Of a DNA stretch of 64,000 bases, positions 53,402 to 62,133 are shown piece after piece; positions within the stretch are counted from its first letter, which is position 1; every line of letters starts with the position of its first letter. The notes under the pieces are model-generated. The model saw only the letters and a list, made by a program, of their open reading frames with translations, was not told where the DNA came from and ran no database searches. Source of the stretch: Deefgea rivuli DSM 18356 (GTDB lineage: Bacteria; Pseudomonadota; Gammaproteobacteria; Burkholderiales; Chitinibacteraceae); the NCBI RefSeq assembly GCF_000620145.1, contig NZ_KK211082.1:181198-245197 (forward strand), written 5' to 3'. The translations under genes and the position numbers were made by a program.

Positions 53402-53452
53402 GGGTATATCTCTATAAAATATGAAAATAAATTACTACAGAGATATACCCAT
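53402..53452 (+). repeat. Small GTAT-ATACC hairpin repeat (fully symmetric)
   Basis: ATGGGTATATCTCT, AT-rich loop, AGAGATATACCCAT. The outer 14 bp pair perfectly and both ends carry the ATGGGTAT form. It lies 26 bp upstream of the DUF502 start. Confidence 0.85.
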
Positions 53453-53577
53453 TAATTTTTGTTCTAATTCAAACCCAGTCCAATCAGCACGCTCTACGCG
53501 ATCTATGACTAATTATTTTCGTGCTAACACCGCGATTTTCAATGAGCTAGCCGACAATGATGCATTGCAAGTTTACG

Positions 53578-54366
53578 CTATACCTCGCGGTACAACTTTT
53601 TATCGGCCGATTTCATTTTTTCATACTCATTACGCAAAATACACACCAGCTCGGCCTCGCCAATACCCCGCACCGCCACCGCGCGCGTGATGATGTGATC
53701 GGTAAAAAACGACGTCGTTCGATTATCTTCCAAATCAAAGCCACGCCGATTAAACGCAAAGCCAATCCCCGGCAATTTTTGCATCCGCGACGCCATATTG
53801 ATGCACGAACCCACGTAATCATTACCCTCGCCCACCGAATAAACGGTGCCACGCGCCAGCCCCACGCGCAAACGCACTGGCGGATCAGCAACCCGAGATT
53901 TGAGCGTTGGCAAAAAATCCTGCTGATATTTTTTGCAAATACTCCACGCGCTGGCAATCACATTACGCATCGCCGCCTGCGACAAACCCCTGCTCGACCA
54001 AATCACCAGCAAGCCATCGCCCATGAATTTGGTAAAAAACGGCAAAGGGCACCACAAAGCCACGCCTTTTTCCTCGTCCTTTTGCTTCATTTCATTGCGC
54101 AATTCATCCATCAGCCAGCTTAAAAACGGATGCAGAAAACTCGGCACTGACAAATGCGGATCAATTTGATTACAAAACTGACTAAACCCCTCCAAATCAA
54201 ACACCGCCGCAATCGCATCAGTCGCTTTGGATTCCCGCGTCAAATTCCCCAGCCCCAGCATCGACGCATTAAAGCGATCAAACGCTGGATAACTCAATAA
54301 TTTGCGGCGATGGCCGTCAATTTCGGTACGCACATAATCAGAACTGCGGGGCTTATACGTCGGCAT
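53578..54366 (-). CDS. stand-alone class III adenylate/guanylate cyclase-like protein
   Basis: A 262-residue protein with an N-terminal region of 48 residues and one cyclase homology domain. Key residues are in place: metal ligands D57 (VFDLEGF) and D117 (KFMGDG), substrate-selecting K113 and D183 (NDYVG), and transition-state N190 and R194 (INMASRM). The K/D pair suggests ATP as substrate. No sensor or membrane segment is attached. Activity is inferred from residues only. No cAMP-related neighbour is present. Confidence 0.82.
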   Translation of the reverse strand: MPTYKPRSSDYVRTEIDGHRRKLLSYPAFDRFNASMLGLGNLTRESKATDAIAAVFDLEGFSQFCNQIDPHLSVPSFLHPFLSWLMDELRNEMKQKDEEKGVALWCPLPFFTKFMGDGLLVIWSSRGLSQAAMRNVIASAWSICKKYQQDFLPTLKSRVADPPVRLRVGLARGTVYSVGEGNDYVGSCINMASRMQKLPGIGFAFNRRGFDLEDNRTTSFFTDHIITRAVAVRGIGEAELVCILRNEYEKMKSADKKLYREV

Positions 54367-54570
54367 GGTTGGGCTAAGTTGATTTGCGGTTGAGGTCGGG
54401 ATTAAACAGAGCGTGCCAGCAAAATTACCGCTGCTAGCGCGAAAAAAATCAATCTTGGCATCTTACAGCATCAGCGAGTGCAAGGCTTGATGCGACGCAG
54501 AGTAAACAAGATGAAATTATTGATTTGGCATTTTTTGACTGCTAATCGGGCGCGAAGTTCTAATAGGCTG

Positions 54571-54851
54571 AGAGTTTGGTGTTGATGAAAAATCGCTTCA
54601 CTTAAACTAAACGTGTCAATTTTCTTCTCACCATGGTCGCGCTCATGCCGCGCGGCACTAACTTTTCTTGAACGGCCAAGAAAAGTAAGCAAAAGAAGGC
54701 CGCCCTAGTATCTGCGTCCGACTTCGTCGGATCCCCTCGCTGCGGACAATCGGCAAGGCGGCGGGCTTTAACAAAACAGAGCCCGCCGAAAGCCCCTTGC
54801 CGCTTGTTCCTCGCTCGGCTTGACACAAGGGATCTGGCGCAGCTCAACGAT
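54571..54851 (-). repeat. Large structured repeat, copy 4 (one end missing)
   Basis: In inverse orientation, with TTGGTGTTGAT at the left, the GCCGCGCGGC and AAGAAAAGTAAG hairpins, TCCGACTTCGTCGGA and the GGCGGGCT-type stem. Beyond 54851 no terminal inverted repeat is found. Predicted ORFs in it are not genes. Confidence 0.8.
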
Positions 54852-54937
54852 ATTTTAAATAAAGTAGATGTATTGCCTTCTAAGCTTTTAAAATAAAAGG
54901 CTACGGTTGAATACATCAACACCCTGTTCAACTCGTC

Positions 54938-54957
54938 ATTCCGGCGAAGGCCGGAAT
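54938..54957. repeat. ATTCCGGC inverted repeat
   Basis: ATTCCGGC-GAAG-GCCGGAAT, a small hairpin of a type widespread in proteobacterial intergenic regions. Confidence 0.6.
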
Positions 54958-55032
54958 CCAGCAACTCTATTTGCCCAGCACCAGCACGAAACCAAGCACG
55001 CAAATGATGGATTCATGGTTTTTAAATCCCGT

Positions 55033-55200
55033 CCAAGCGCACCGAGTGAGGAGAGAGACAAACCGCTTTATCGTTTGGCTCACGATCGATCGAGGGCATC
55101 GGGGACCGATGCGCGCCCGGGGCTCGTTTTCTTTGGTTCGTTTCTTTTGGAGAAGCAAAAGAAATGAACCTGCAGCGGGCAGCTCCCGCCCCAAAACCTA
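55033..55200. repeat. Second class of structured repeat, single copy here
   Basis: GAGTGAGGAGAGAGACAAACC, then GGGCATCGGGGACCGATGCGCGCCC, then hairpin GGTTCGTTTCTTTTG/CAAAAGAAATGAACC and GCGGGCAGCTCCCGC. The order of stems mirrors the large repeats but the sequence is different. Short ORFs on both strands are artefacts of the repeat. Confidence 0.6.
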
Positions 55201-55272
55201 CGCGGCGTAGCCGCATAAACAACAAAACCGCCAGAATAATCCAGCGGTTATGTTTGAATCATACTCGCGGTA

Positions 55273-55305
55273 AACGTTGGGCTGCGCAAGCTTAGCCCAA
55301 CCTAC
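55273..55305. repeat. GTAGGTTGGGC palindromic repeat
   Basis: AACGTTGGGCTGCGCA..GCTTAGCCCAACCTAC, the same as 45363-45395. It stands near the 3' end of the Hint-domain gene. Confidence 0.65.
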
Positions 55306-55329
55306 AGCGCTTATTGTCGCCCTACGAAA

Positions 55330-56097
55330 TCATTCCGTGGAATGAAGTTCACAATTTCGACAATGAACCCAGACCCCTTCTTCGCCGACATAATAGGTGT
55401 GGCAATCTTCTACTTCCAGATTGTAAACGCGAGATTTAAACGCACGATCCCCTTCATCATAAATAATGGACAGCATTGCTTTATGGTCAAAAACCGTGCA
55501 ATCAAAATCTCCTGGGTAAGAATAAGGAACAGTAGCGTCATTCCTACGGCGTAACGGATACGCCCAGAGGTCGCAGCCTGCGCGGAAATCTGCAATATGA
55601 GCTTCGGTTGCATCTGGCATACCCAAGATATCCGTCCGCACCCAGCCCATGCCTGCCGCTGGCGTACGCCAGACTTGCCATACTTGCTGCACGGTGGCGA
55701 TGCCCCCATCGGCCAACTGCAATTGCTGATCTGCGCTCAAATCCGCCGCGGCAGTCCATCCTTCTCCCTCGCCACAGAAAGGATGATTGGCCGTGGCATA
55801 CAAATGATGAATCGGCTTATCACGTTTCAAATGGGCTTCAGCTGCCAGCGTATACTTTACAACCCAGATTTCTTTGTCGTCGTACGTGAAGGTATTTACA
55901 ACTTGTTTGTAAACCCGCTCACCACCACCTTCCGACTGCGACAAGACTCGATCACCAATCTGAGTTTGCTCGATCGGTTTTAGCCCCTGATCGGTATGCA
56001 CCAATGTGCCAGCAATCAAACCCTCATTTACAGCGCAGCTCATCACGGGAGTTGAATTAAATCTATCAATCATCGACATATTATACTTACCCATCAT
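55330..56097 (-). CDS. orphan Hint-domain protein (polymorphic-toxin type) lacking catalytic Cys
   Basis: A 255-residue protein that is almost only a Hint domain as found before the toxin tip of polymorphic toxins: IAGTLVHTDQGLKPIEQTQIGDRVLSQSE (about 28-56), block B TANHPFCGEGEGWTAA, and the end VYNLEVEDCHTYYVGEEGVWVHC. The nucleophile expected as CFVAGT is GLIAGT (Gly26), and the terminal HN is HC. Only nine residues follow, so no toxin is attached, and no large N-terminal delivery domain precedes. It could be a decayed toxin remnant or a recombination cassette. No immunity gene was recognised. Confidence 0.78.
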   Translation of the reverse strand: MMGKYNMSMIDRFNSTPVMSCAVNEGLIAGTLVHTDQGLKPIEQTQIGDRVLSQSEGGGERVYKQVVNTFTYDDKEIWVVKYTLAAEAHLKRDKPIHHLYATANHPFCGEGEGWTAAADLSADQQLQLADGGIATVQQVWQVWRTPAAGMGWVRTDILGMPDATEAHIADFRAGCDLWAYPLRRRNDATVPYSYPGDFDCTVFDHKAMLSIIYDEGDRAFKSRVYNLEVEDCHTYYVGEEGVWVHCRNCELHSTE

Positions 56098-56178
56098 TTC
56101 GTTTTCTTGGGTTTGCCATAGGCATCACGCCGCATCACCAGACTGCAGTTTAGCTAATCACACTGAATAATTTAGCAT

Positions 56179-56226
56179 GTATTACCTGCTAAGCATTCAA
56201 TATCAATGCCTCGCAATACATACCCC
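56179..56226 (+). repeat. Small GTAT-ATACC hairpin repeat (gamma-CA 3' end)
   Basis: GTATTACCTGCTAAGCATT, loop CAATATC, AATGCCTCGCAATAC, ATACCCC. The stem pairs with two mismatches. It ends 2 bp from the stop of the carbonic anhydrase gene. Confidence 0.7.
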
Positions 56227-56228
56227 AA

Positions 56229-56756
56229 TCACCCCTGATACTTCCCCATCAACCGCACATAATGCGCTGCCGAATAAGCGAAATGCTTAATTTCATCTTC
56301 GGTCAACGCCCGCACTTCTTTCACTGGCCGCCCCATATAGAGATAACCCGAACGCAAGACTTTATTCGGTGGCACGAGCGAGCCAGCACCGATCATCACG
56401 TGGTCTTCGATGACGACGCGGTCAAGCACAATCGTACCCATGCCGATCAGGCACTCATTGCCGATGGTGCAGCCGTGCAACATCACGCCATGGCCGATGG
56501 TGACGCGCTCGCCGATTACCAGCGGCGCGCCGAGTGGATCATCGGGGCGTTTGTGCGTGGTGTGCAGCACGCTGTTGTCTTGCACATTGCTGTCTTTGCC
56601 AACGTGGATATGGTTCACATCGCCGCGCAGCACCGCGCCCGGCCAGATCGACACGTTTTCACCGAGTTTCACTTCGCCAATCACACTCGCTTGCGCGTGC
56701 ACCCAAGCGCCTGCGCCGATTTCGGGTTCAATTCCATCAAATTGTTCGATCGACAT
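56229..56756 (-). CDS. gamma-type carbonic anhydrase-like protein
   Basis: A 175-residue left-handed beta-helix protein of hexapeptide repeats (GEVKLGENVSIWPGAVLRGDVNHIHVGKDSNVQDNSVLH). Zinc-ligand histidines are seen in SVLHTT (about H65) and IGHGVMLHGC (about H88 and H93). The family (YrdA/CaiE/PaaY-like) includes carbonic anhydrases and thioesterases; the precise reaction is uncertain. It is likely a trimer in the cytoplasm. It lies divergent from prlC. Confidence 0.92.
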   Translation of the reverse strand: MSIEQFDGIEPEIGAGAWVHAQASVIGEVKLGENVSIWPGAVLRGDVNHIHVGKDSNVQDNSVLHTTHKRPDDPLGAPLVIGERVTIGHGVMLHGCTIGNECLIGMGTIVLDRVVIEDHVMIGAGSLVPPNKVLRSGYLYMGRPVKEVRALTEDEIKHFAYSAAHYVRLMGKYQG

Positions 56757-56830
56757 TGTCTATTCCTTGAATTCGGGCGGGTTACGCCCATCTAATTAAA
56801 ATATTTTCACCATTCTACCTGAGAGCTTTC

Positions 56831-58876
56831 ATGACACTCGCCAATCCCCTTCTCGATTTTGCCGATTTACCCCAATACAGCGAAGTCAAACCTGAACACG
56901 TTGATCCTGCGCTGGATGTTTTGCTGGCCGCTGCGGCGGAGGCGATTGCGCAAGCGGAGCAGATTTCTGATGCGACTTGGGATAGTTTGAGTGTGCTGGA
57001 AGCGCCGCTAGAGAATCTAGGCCGTGCTTGGGGTGTGGTGGCGCATTTGGAATCGGTAGTGAATTCGCCAGAGTTGCGCGAAGTGTATAACGCCAATATT
57101 CCACGGATTTCGAATTTCTTTACCGAAATCGGCCAAAACGAAAAACTGTTCGCGCTATATAAAGCGGTGAAAGAGCGCGAATATGATGGCTTGAACCCTA
57201 CGCGCAAAACGGTGATTGATGATGCAATCCGTGGCTTTGTGTTGTCCGGCGCGGAATTGCCGAGCGAGCAAAAAGATCGCTTTAAAGATATTGAAGAAAA
57301 GTTGTCCGAGCTAACAACCAAATTCTCGCAAAACGTACTCGATGCGACCGATGATTTTGCGCTGTATCTGACTGCGGAAGAACTCGTTGGCCTGCCTGCG
57401 GATAATCTCTCTGCCGCAGCGAGCGCTGCCAAGGCGGATGGTAAAGAAGGCTACAAAATCACGTTAAAAATGCCGTCATATATGCCAGTGATGCAATACG
57501 TGCAAAATCGCCCACTGCGCGAGCAACTCTACAAAGCCTATGCCACCCGCGCCTCGGAGTTTGGTAAGGATGAATGGGATAACGGCAAGCTGATTCCTGA
57601 AATCCTCGCGCTGCGCCATGAAGCCGCAGCGATGCTCGGTTTTGCCAATTTTGGCGAAGAATCGCTGGTCACCAAAATGGCCGATAGCCCAGAGCAAGTG
57701 ATTGCGTTTTTGTCCGATTTAGCCAAGCGCGCCCAGCCCTTTATGCTCGAAGATCGCGCCGAGCTAGAAGCGTTCGCGAAATCTGAATTTGGTATTGAAA
57801 AACTGCAAGCGTGGGATGTGGCTTTGGTTTCTGAACGTCTGCGCGAAGAAAAATACTCGTTTAGCGAGCAAGAAGTGAAGCAGTATTTCACTGAGCCAAC
57901 CGTGCTCACTGGCTTGTTTAAATTGATTTCCGAGCTGTATGGCCTGCAGTTCGTTGCTGCACAAGCGCCAGCGTGGCATACCGATGTACGGTATTACGAA
58001 TTGAAAAACAACGACGGCAGTTTGGTCGGTGGCCTGTATATGGATTTGCATGCGCGTGAAGGCAAGCAAGGCGGCGCGTGGATGAATGATGTACGCGGCC
58101 GTAAACTGCGTGCCGATGGCACGGTGCAAACGCCAGTGGCGCTGATTGTGTGCAATTTCGCCAGCGGTGTGGATGGCAAAGATGCGCTGTTGCCGCACGA
58201 TGATGTGATTACGTTGTTCCACGAAATGGGCCATGCGCTGCATCATTTGCTGACTGAAGTCGATGAATTGGAAGTGTCTGGCATCAGCGGCGTGGAATGG
58301 GATGCGGTTGAATTGCCTAGCCAGTTTATGGAAAACTTTTGCTGGGAATGGCAGGTATTGCCCGCTTTAACGCACCATATCGATAGCGGCGAGGCAATAC
58401 CCCGCCCGCTGTTCGATAAAATGCTGGCGGCGAAAAACTTTCACAGTGGTTCTGTATTACAGCGCCAATTGTATTTCTCGATTTTCGATATGGCTTTGCA
58501 CCAAAAATCAGAAGCGGTTTCTGCTGGCGATTTAACAACGTTCGCACAAGCGGTGCAGCAAGAATTGGCACTGCCTTTGCCGCCAGAATACAACCGCTTC
58601 CCACAAACCTTTAGCCATATTTTTGCGGGCGGCTATGCGGCCGGTTATTACAGCTATAAATGGGCGGAAGTATTGAGCGCTGATGCGTATGCGGCGTTTG
58701 AAGAAGCGGCCGATCAAACCGGCAGCAGCGTGGTGAATCCAGCGGTCGGCGCGCGTTTCCGCAAGGAAATTCTGGCTGTTGGCGGCTCGCGCCCAGCTGC
58801 GGAGTCGTTTGCCGCCTTCCGTGGCCGCGCACCAGCGATTGATGCGCTCTTACGCCACAATGGTTTGACAACTTAA
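56831..58876 (+). CDS. prlC: oligopeptidase A (M3 family)
   Basis: A 681-residue zinc metallopeptidase with HEMGH at 464-468 in TLFHEMGHALHHLLTEVDELEVSGISGVEWDAVELPSQFMENF; the downstream Glu of VEWDAVELPSQ is the third ligand. It begins MTLANPLLDFADLPQYSEVKPEHVDPALD. It degrades short peptides, including signal peptide remnants, in the cytoplasm. GAGAG lies about six bases before the ATG. A strong terminator follows. Confidence 0.97.
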   Translation: MTLANPLLDFADLPQYSEVKPEHVDPALDVLLAAAAEAIAQAEQISDATWDSLSVLEAPLENLGRAWGVVAHLESVVNSPELREVYNANIPRISNFFTEIGQNEKLFALYKAVKEREYDGLNPTRKTVIDDAIRGFVLSGAELPSEQKDRFKDIEEKLSELTTKFSQNVLDATDDFALYLTAEELVGLPADNLSAAASAAKADGKEGYKITLKMPSYMPVMQYVQNRPLREQLYKAYATRASEFGKDEWDNGKLIPEILALRHEAAAMLGFANFGEESLVTKMADSPEQVIAFLSDLAKRAQPFMLEDRAELEAFAKSEFGIEKLQAWDVALVSERLREEKYSFSEQEVKQYFTEPTVLTGLFKLISELYGLQFVAAQAPAWHTDVRYYELKNNDGSLVGGLYMDLHAREGKQGGAWMNDVRGRKLRADGTVQTPVALIVCNFASGVDGKDALLPHDDVITLFHEMGHALHHLLTEVDELEVSGISGVEWDAVELPSQFMENFCWEWQVLPALTHHIDSGEAIPRPLFDKMLAAKNFHSGSVLQRQLYFSIFDMALHQKSEAVSAGDLTTFAQAVQQELALPLPPEYNRFPQTFSHIFAGGYAAGYYSYKWAEVLSADAYAAFEEAADQTGSSVVNPAVGARFRKEILAVGGSRPAAESFAAFRGRAPAIDALLRHNGLTT

Positions 58877-58911
58877 AATCTAAAACAAGCTATCGCATTA
58901 ACAAAAGCCTC

Positions 58912-58940
58912 GTTTTCCAAATTGGGAAACGAGGCTTTTT
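58912..58940 (+). terminator. Terminator after prlC
   Basis: AAAAGCCTCGTTTTCC-AAATT-GGGAAACGAGGCTTTTT: long stem with T-runs on both strands between convergent genes. Confidence 0.92.
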
Positions 58941-58979
58941 GCTGGTTTCAACTTTAATATTTGTAGGCTGGGTTTCGCG

Positions 58980-59738
58980 CTATAAATCATGCTTTTTTAA
59001 AATTTCCGCCAAGCTGCCATCATGTCGCATCGCTTTCAGCGTTTTATCAAATTCAGGCAATAATTTAACAAAGTTTGAGCTTTTACGAATACAGAGTCGA
59101 TAACGCAAAGTATCAAAACTGTGCGGCACTTCAGCGATTTTGTCCTTTAAACCTTGCTTCAAAATATAGGGACGCGCATGTCCGGCTACCTCAGGCGAAG
59201 CATCGACAATCCCCTCAGCCACCGAGCGATACAAAGATTCAGATAGCGGGAAATACGTGATATTAAATCCACCTAAACTCGTTTTGGTCCAACCTGCGCC
59301 AATATAAGAGCCAATTCGATACGGTATCCATTGTTCAAGCCGCGTAAAAGTTTTGATTTTATTAAAATCGGGATGATTTTTTCGCACATAAAACCGAATT
59401 TCATCCGAATACAGTATCTCGCTACTGGCCTCGGTATAACGCTGCCGATCAGGATTGTGCACCGTTACAAACGCATCGGCGTCACCCTGTTTAACCATAT
59501 ACTGCGCCCGCTCCCACGGATAACCGCTATGAATGGTAGGCTGCTTCATCCGTTTAACAAGCGCCTCCTGCATAATATCGACAAAAGCACCCTGAACCTG
59601 GTCACCAGCGCCACTAGAAAACGGCGGGTAATCTTGAAAATACACCACTTTGATCGCACCGCTACGCTCAGCAGCCGACACAGCCAGCGTGCAGCACGCC
59701 AGTAGTATTAGCATGAATCGGGCAAGAAACGGTTTCAT
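58980..59738 (-). CDS. periplasmic solute-binding protein, SBP_bac_3 type
   Basis: A 252-residue protein with a signal peptide cleaved near VSAAERSG. The fold is that of amino-acid-type binding proteins (IKVVYFQDYPPFSSGAGDQVQGAFVDIMQEAL). Membrane components of a transporter are not encoded nearby, so it may work with a distant permease or serve as a free sensor, as in many orphan members. It ends at LAEILKKHDL, typical for the family. The stop meets the terminator region of prlC. Confidence 0.88.
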   Translation of the reverse strand: MKPFLARFMLILLACCTLAVSAAERSGAIKVVYFQDYPPFSSGAGDQVQGAFVDIMQEALVKRMKQPTIHSGYPWERAQYMVKQGDADAFVTVHNPDRQRYTEASSEILYSDEIRFYVRKNHPDFNKIKTFTRLEQWIPYRIGSYIGAGWTKTSLGGFNITYFPLSESLYRSVAEGIVDASPEVAGHARPYILKQGLKDKIAEVPHSFDTLRYRLCIRKSSNFVKLLPEFDKTLKAMRHDGSLAEILKKHDL

Positions 59739-59850
59739 TACATATTCTCAACAGCCATCTTATGATGTGACCGTAGTGGGCGGCTTCTACCGAGTCAAGC
59801 GTGAATCGCTTACACGGTCAACTCGCACCAGATTGATGGCGTACCCCATA

Positions 59851-59899
59851 AAAAAAGCCCCTGTAACAAAGCGAATTAGCTTTAATTCAGGGGCTTTTT
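59851..59899 (-). terminator. Terminator of the H1-like gene
   Basis: AAAAAAGCCCCTG and CAGGGGCTTTTT flank a 24-nt loop with a nested stem (AGCGAATTAGCT). It lies 17 bp after the stop of the next gene on the minus strand. Confidence 0.85.
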
Positions 59900-59915
59900 G
59901 ACTATTTTGCAAGAC

Positions 59916-60650
59916 TTACTTTGCAGGACGGCCGGTTTTGATTTTTTCTAGACTATTTACCACTGCCAGCAATTGCTCATCAGGCATCGCCACCAAAGCG
60001 GCTAAGCCAGCGCGGATCAATTCGCTTTTTTTCACTTCAACGCCAGCTGCAATCGCACGCTGTTTAAGCGCGGCGATCAAGGCGTAATCGCTGGCTGGGA
60101 AAGTGAAGCTATCGCGAACCAATTTCGGTTTTTTGGCTGATTTTTTTTGCGCTGATTTTTTTTGCACTAATACAGTCGCGCGATCTAGTTTCTTTTCCAT
60201 TTTGGCCAAAGGTGCGGCGTTGGATTCTTCGGCCAACAATGCTTGTGCAATCGCGCCTGATTTTTCTGCGGCAGTGGCTTTGGCGCTTGGTGCTAGTTTG
60301 GCAGTAGCGGGTTTAGCGGCTGTTGCGACGGGTTTCGCTACTGCGACTGGCTTTGAGACTGGCTTTGCTGCAGGGGCGGGCTTTGCGGCTGGACTGGGTT
60401 TAGCTGCTACTGGCTTGGCCGCTGGTGCAGGTTTAGCCACTGCAACCGGTTTTGCTGCTGGCGCTTTTGCTACGGCGGGTTTTGCTGCTGGAGTTGGTTT
60501 TACAGTTGGAGTTGTAGTTGTAGTTGCTGCGGGTTGAACTGCGGCGACAGCTGCAGGCGCTTTTGTCGCAACTGGCTTTGCGCTAGCCGCTTTGGCTTCA
60601 TTGGCAGCAATGACTGCTTCACTTGAGGTTTGCAGGGCAGATTTAGGCAT
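59916..60650 (-). CDS. histone-H1-like Ala/Lys/Pro-rich protein
   Basis: A 244-residue basic protein. Residues 20-130 are low-complexity repeats of AAKPVA/PAAKP type, as in AlgP and bacterial H1-like proteins. The C-terminal about 75 residues (KLVRDSFTFPASDYALIAALKQRAIAAGVEVKKSELIRAGLAALVAM) look like a short folded DNA-binding module of ribbon-helix-helix style. It probably binds DNA as a nucleoid protein. The ATG at 60650 has GGAG six bases upstream, better than one at 60662. Repeat number may vary between strains. Confidence 0.82.
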   Translation of the reverse strand: MPKSALQTSSEAVIAANEAKAASAKPVATKAPAAVAAVQPAATTTTTPTVKPTPAAKPAVAKAPAAKPVAVAKPAPAAKPVAAKPSPAAKPAPAAKPVSKPVAVAKPVATAAKPATAKLAPSAKATAAEKSGAIAQALLAEESNAAPLAKMEKKLDRATVLVQKKSAQKKSAKKPKLVRDSFTFPASDYALIAALKQRAIAAGVEVKKSELIRAGLAALVAMPDEQLLAVVNSLEKIKTGRPAK

Positions 60651-60766
60651 TAAGTGCTCCATATAGAATATAAACAGTATAAATAGTTTCTACACGTATT
60701 TTGCACTCTTTTCAAACGACCGTCTGTTGCCGTTTTATGACTAAGCCGCCCTGCACTACAAAAAAA

Positions 60767-62038
60767 CTACACCTGCGCCAGCGCTTGTTCCAAATCGGCC
60801 AGAATATCGTCGATATGCTCAATACCAATCGACAAGCGCACCATGTCTTCCGATACACCGGCTTTTTTCAATTCATCAGGAGAAAGCTGACGATGGGTTG
60901 TACTTGCCGGATGGCAAGCCAACGATTTGGCGTCGCCAATATTCACCAAGCGTGTAATCAGTTGCAGCGCATCTTGAAAACGCGCACCGCCATCGCGGCC
61001 GCCTTGCACGCCAAACGTTAGCAAACCCGAAGCTTTGCCGCCAAAATATTGGTCGACCAAGGCTTTGCTTGGATGATCTGCTTGCCCGGCGTAATTCACC
61101 CAAGCGACTTTGGCATGGCCTTTGAGGTAATCGGCGACTTTCAGCGCATTTTCAACGTGCCTATCCATGCGCAGCGCCAAAGTTTCCAAACCCTGCAAAA
61201 TCAAAAATGAATTAAACGGCGAAATGCACGCGCCCATATTGCGCAGTGGCACCGTGCGTGCGCGACCAATAAACGCCGCTTCACCGAGCGCTTCGGTGTA
61301 GACCACGCCGTGATAGCTCACTTCTGGCTCGTTCAAGCGGCGGAAACGCGCTTTGTGCTCTGCCCATGGAAACTTGCCCGAATCAACAATAATCCCGCCA
61401 ATACTCGTACCGTGGCCGCCCATATATTTGGTCAGACTATGCACGACAATATCCGCACCATGCTCAATCGGGCGTGTGATATACGGCGTTGGCACGGTAT
61501 TGTCGACAATCAGCGGAATGCCGCCAGCGTGCGCAACGGCAGCAAAAGCGGCGAAATCAACGACATTGCCGAGTGGATTGCCGATGGATTCGCAGAAAAT
61601 CGCTTTGGTGCGCTCATCAATCAGCGCGGTAGCCGCTTGTGGATCGTTAGCATCGACAAAACGCACGCTAATGCCGTATTGCGGCAAGGTATGTGCGAAT
61701 AAATTGTAAGTACCGCCGTACAGCGCACTGGTCGCGATGATATTGTCGCCCGCTTCGGCAATGGTCAGAATCGCATACGTGATCGCGGCTTGGCCTGAAG
61801 CCAGCGCCAGCGCGCCAATACCGCCTTCCAGCGCCGCGACACGCTGTTCCAGCACATCGGTAGTCGGATTCATAATCCGCGTATAGATATTACCTTTGAC
61901 TTTCAGATCGAATAAATCAGCGCCGTGCTGCGTGTCGTCAAACGAATAGCTGGTCGTTTGATAAATCGGCACGGCAACCGCTTTGGTCGTTGGATCAGGG
62001 CTATAGCCTGCGTGAATCGCTAGCGTATCGAATTTCAT
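60767..62038 (-). CDS. metY: O-acetylhomoserine sulfhydrylase (MetY type)
   Basis: A 423-residue PLP enzyme of the Cys/Met metabolism family, beginning MKFDTLAIHAGYSPDPTTKAVAVPIYQTTSYSFDDTQHGADLFDLK. The PLP lysine is in VVHSLTKYMGGHG. The YSFDDTQHGADLF signature favours O-acetylhomoserine aminocarboxypropyltransferase over MetB/MetC. It makes homocysteine from O-acetylhomoserine and sulfide. The start is chosen with GAGG nine bases upstream. No SAM riboswitch was recognised upstream. Confidence 0.94.
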   Translation of the reverse strand: MKFDTLAIHAGYSPDPTTKAVAVPIYQTTSYSFDDTQHGADLFDLKVKGNIYTRIMNPTTDVLEQRVAALEGGIGALALASGQAAITYAILTIAEAGDNIIATSALYGGTYNLFAHTLPQYGISVRFVDANDPQAATALIDERTKAIFCESIGNPLGNVVDFAAFAAVAHAGGIPLIVDNTVPTPYITRPIEHGADIVVHSLTKYMGGHGTSIGGIIVDSGKFPWAEHKARFRRLNEPEVSYHGVVYTEALGEAAFIGRARTVPLRNMGACISPFNSFLILQGLETLALRMDRHVENALKVADYLKGHAKVAWVNYAGQADHPSKALVDQYFGGKASGLLTFGVQGGRDGGARFQDALQLITRLVNIGDAKSLACHPASTTHRQLSPDELKKAGVSEDMVRLSIGIEHIDDILADLEQALAQV

Positions 62039-62133
62039 CAACATCATCCTCAAGGGTGGGCAATCCAAATACTCTAACAGCATGTTATTTCAATCATAAA
62101 TGCCTATTTCTGCTCTTCTTGGCATCAATTGAT

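Noticed and set aside
53557-54123. 188-codon plus-strand ORF
   Set aside because: Antisense to the cyclase-like gene, whose catalytic residues are all in place.
54907-55225. ORFs on both strands around 55.0-55.2 kb
   Set aside because: They lie in a structured repeat with GC palindromes; both strands are open for the same reason and no ribosome-binding site is present.
56815-57432. 205-codon minus-strand ORF
   Set aside because: It is antisense to the start of prlC, whose frame encodes a complete M3 peptidase. The Ser/Ala-rich product has no recognisable domain or ribosome-binding site.
60103-60537. 144-codon hydrophobic plus-strand ORF
   Set aside because: Reverse-strand reading of the Ala/Lys/Pro repeats of the H1-like protein, which gives a Gly/Ala/Phe-rich artefact.
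62039-62133. SAM riboswitch or MetJ box near metY
   Set aside because: The short upstream spacer shows no recognised aptamer core or MetJ repeats.
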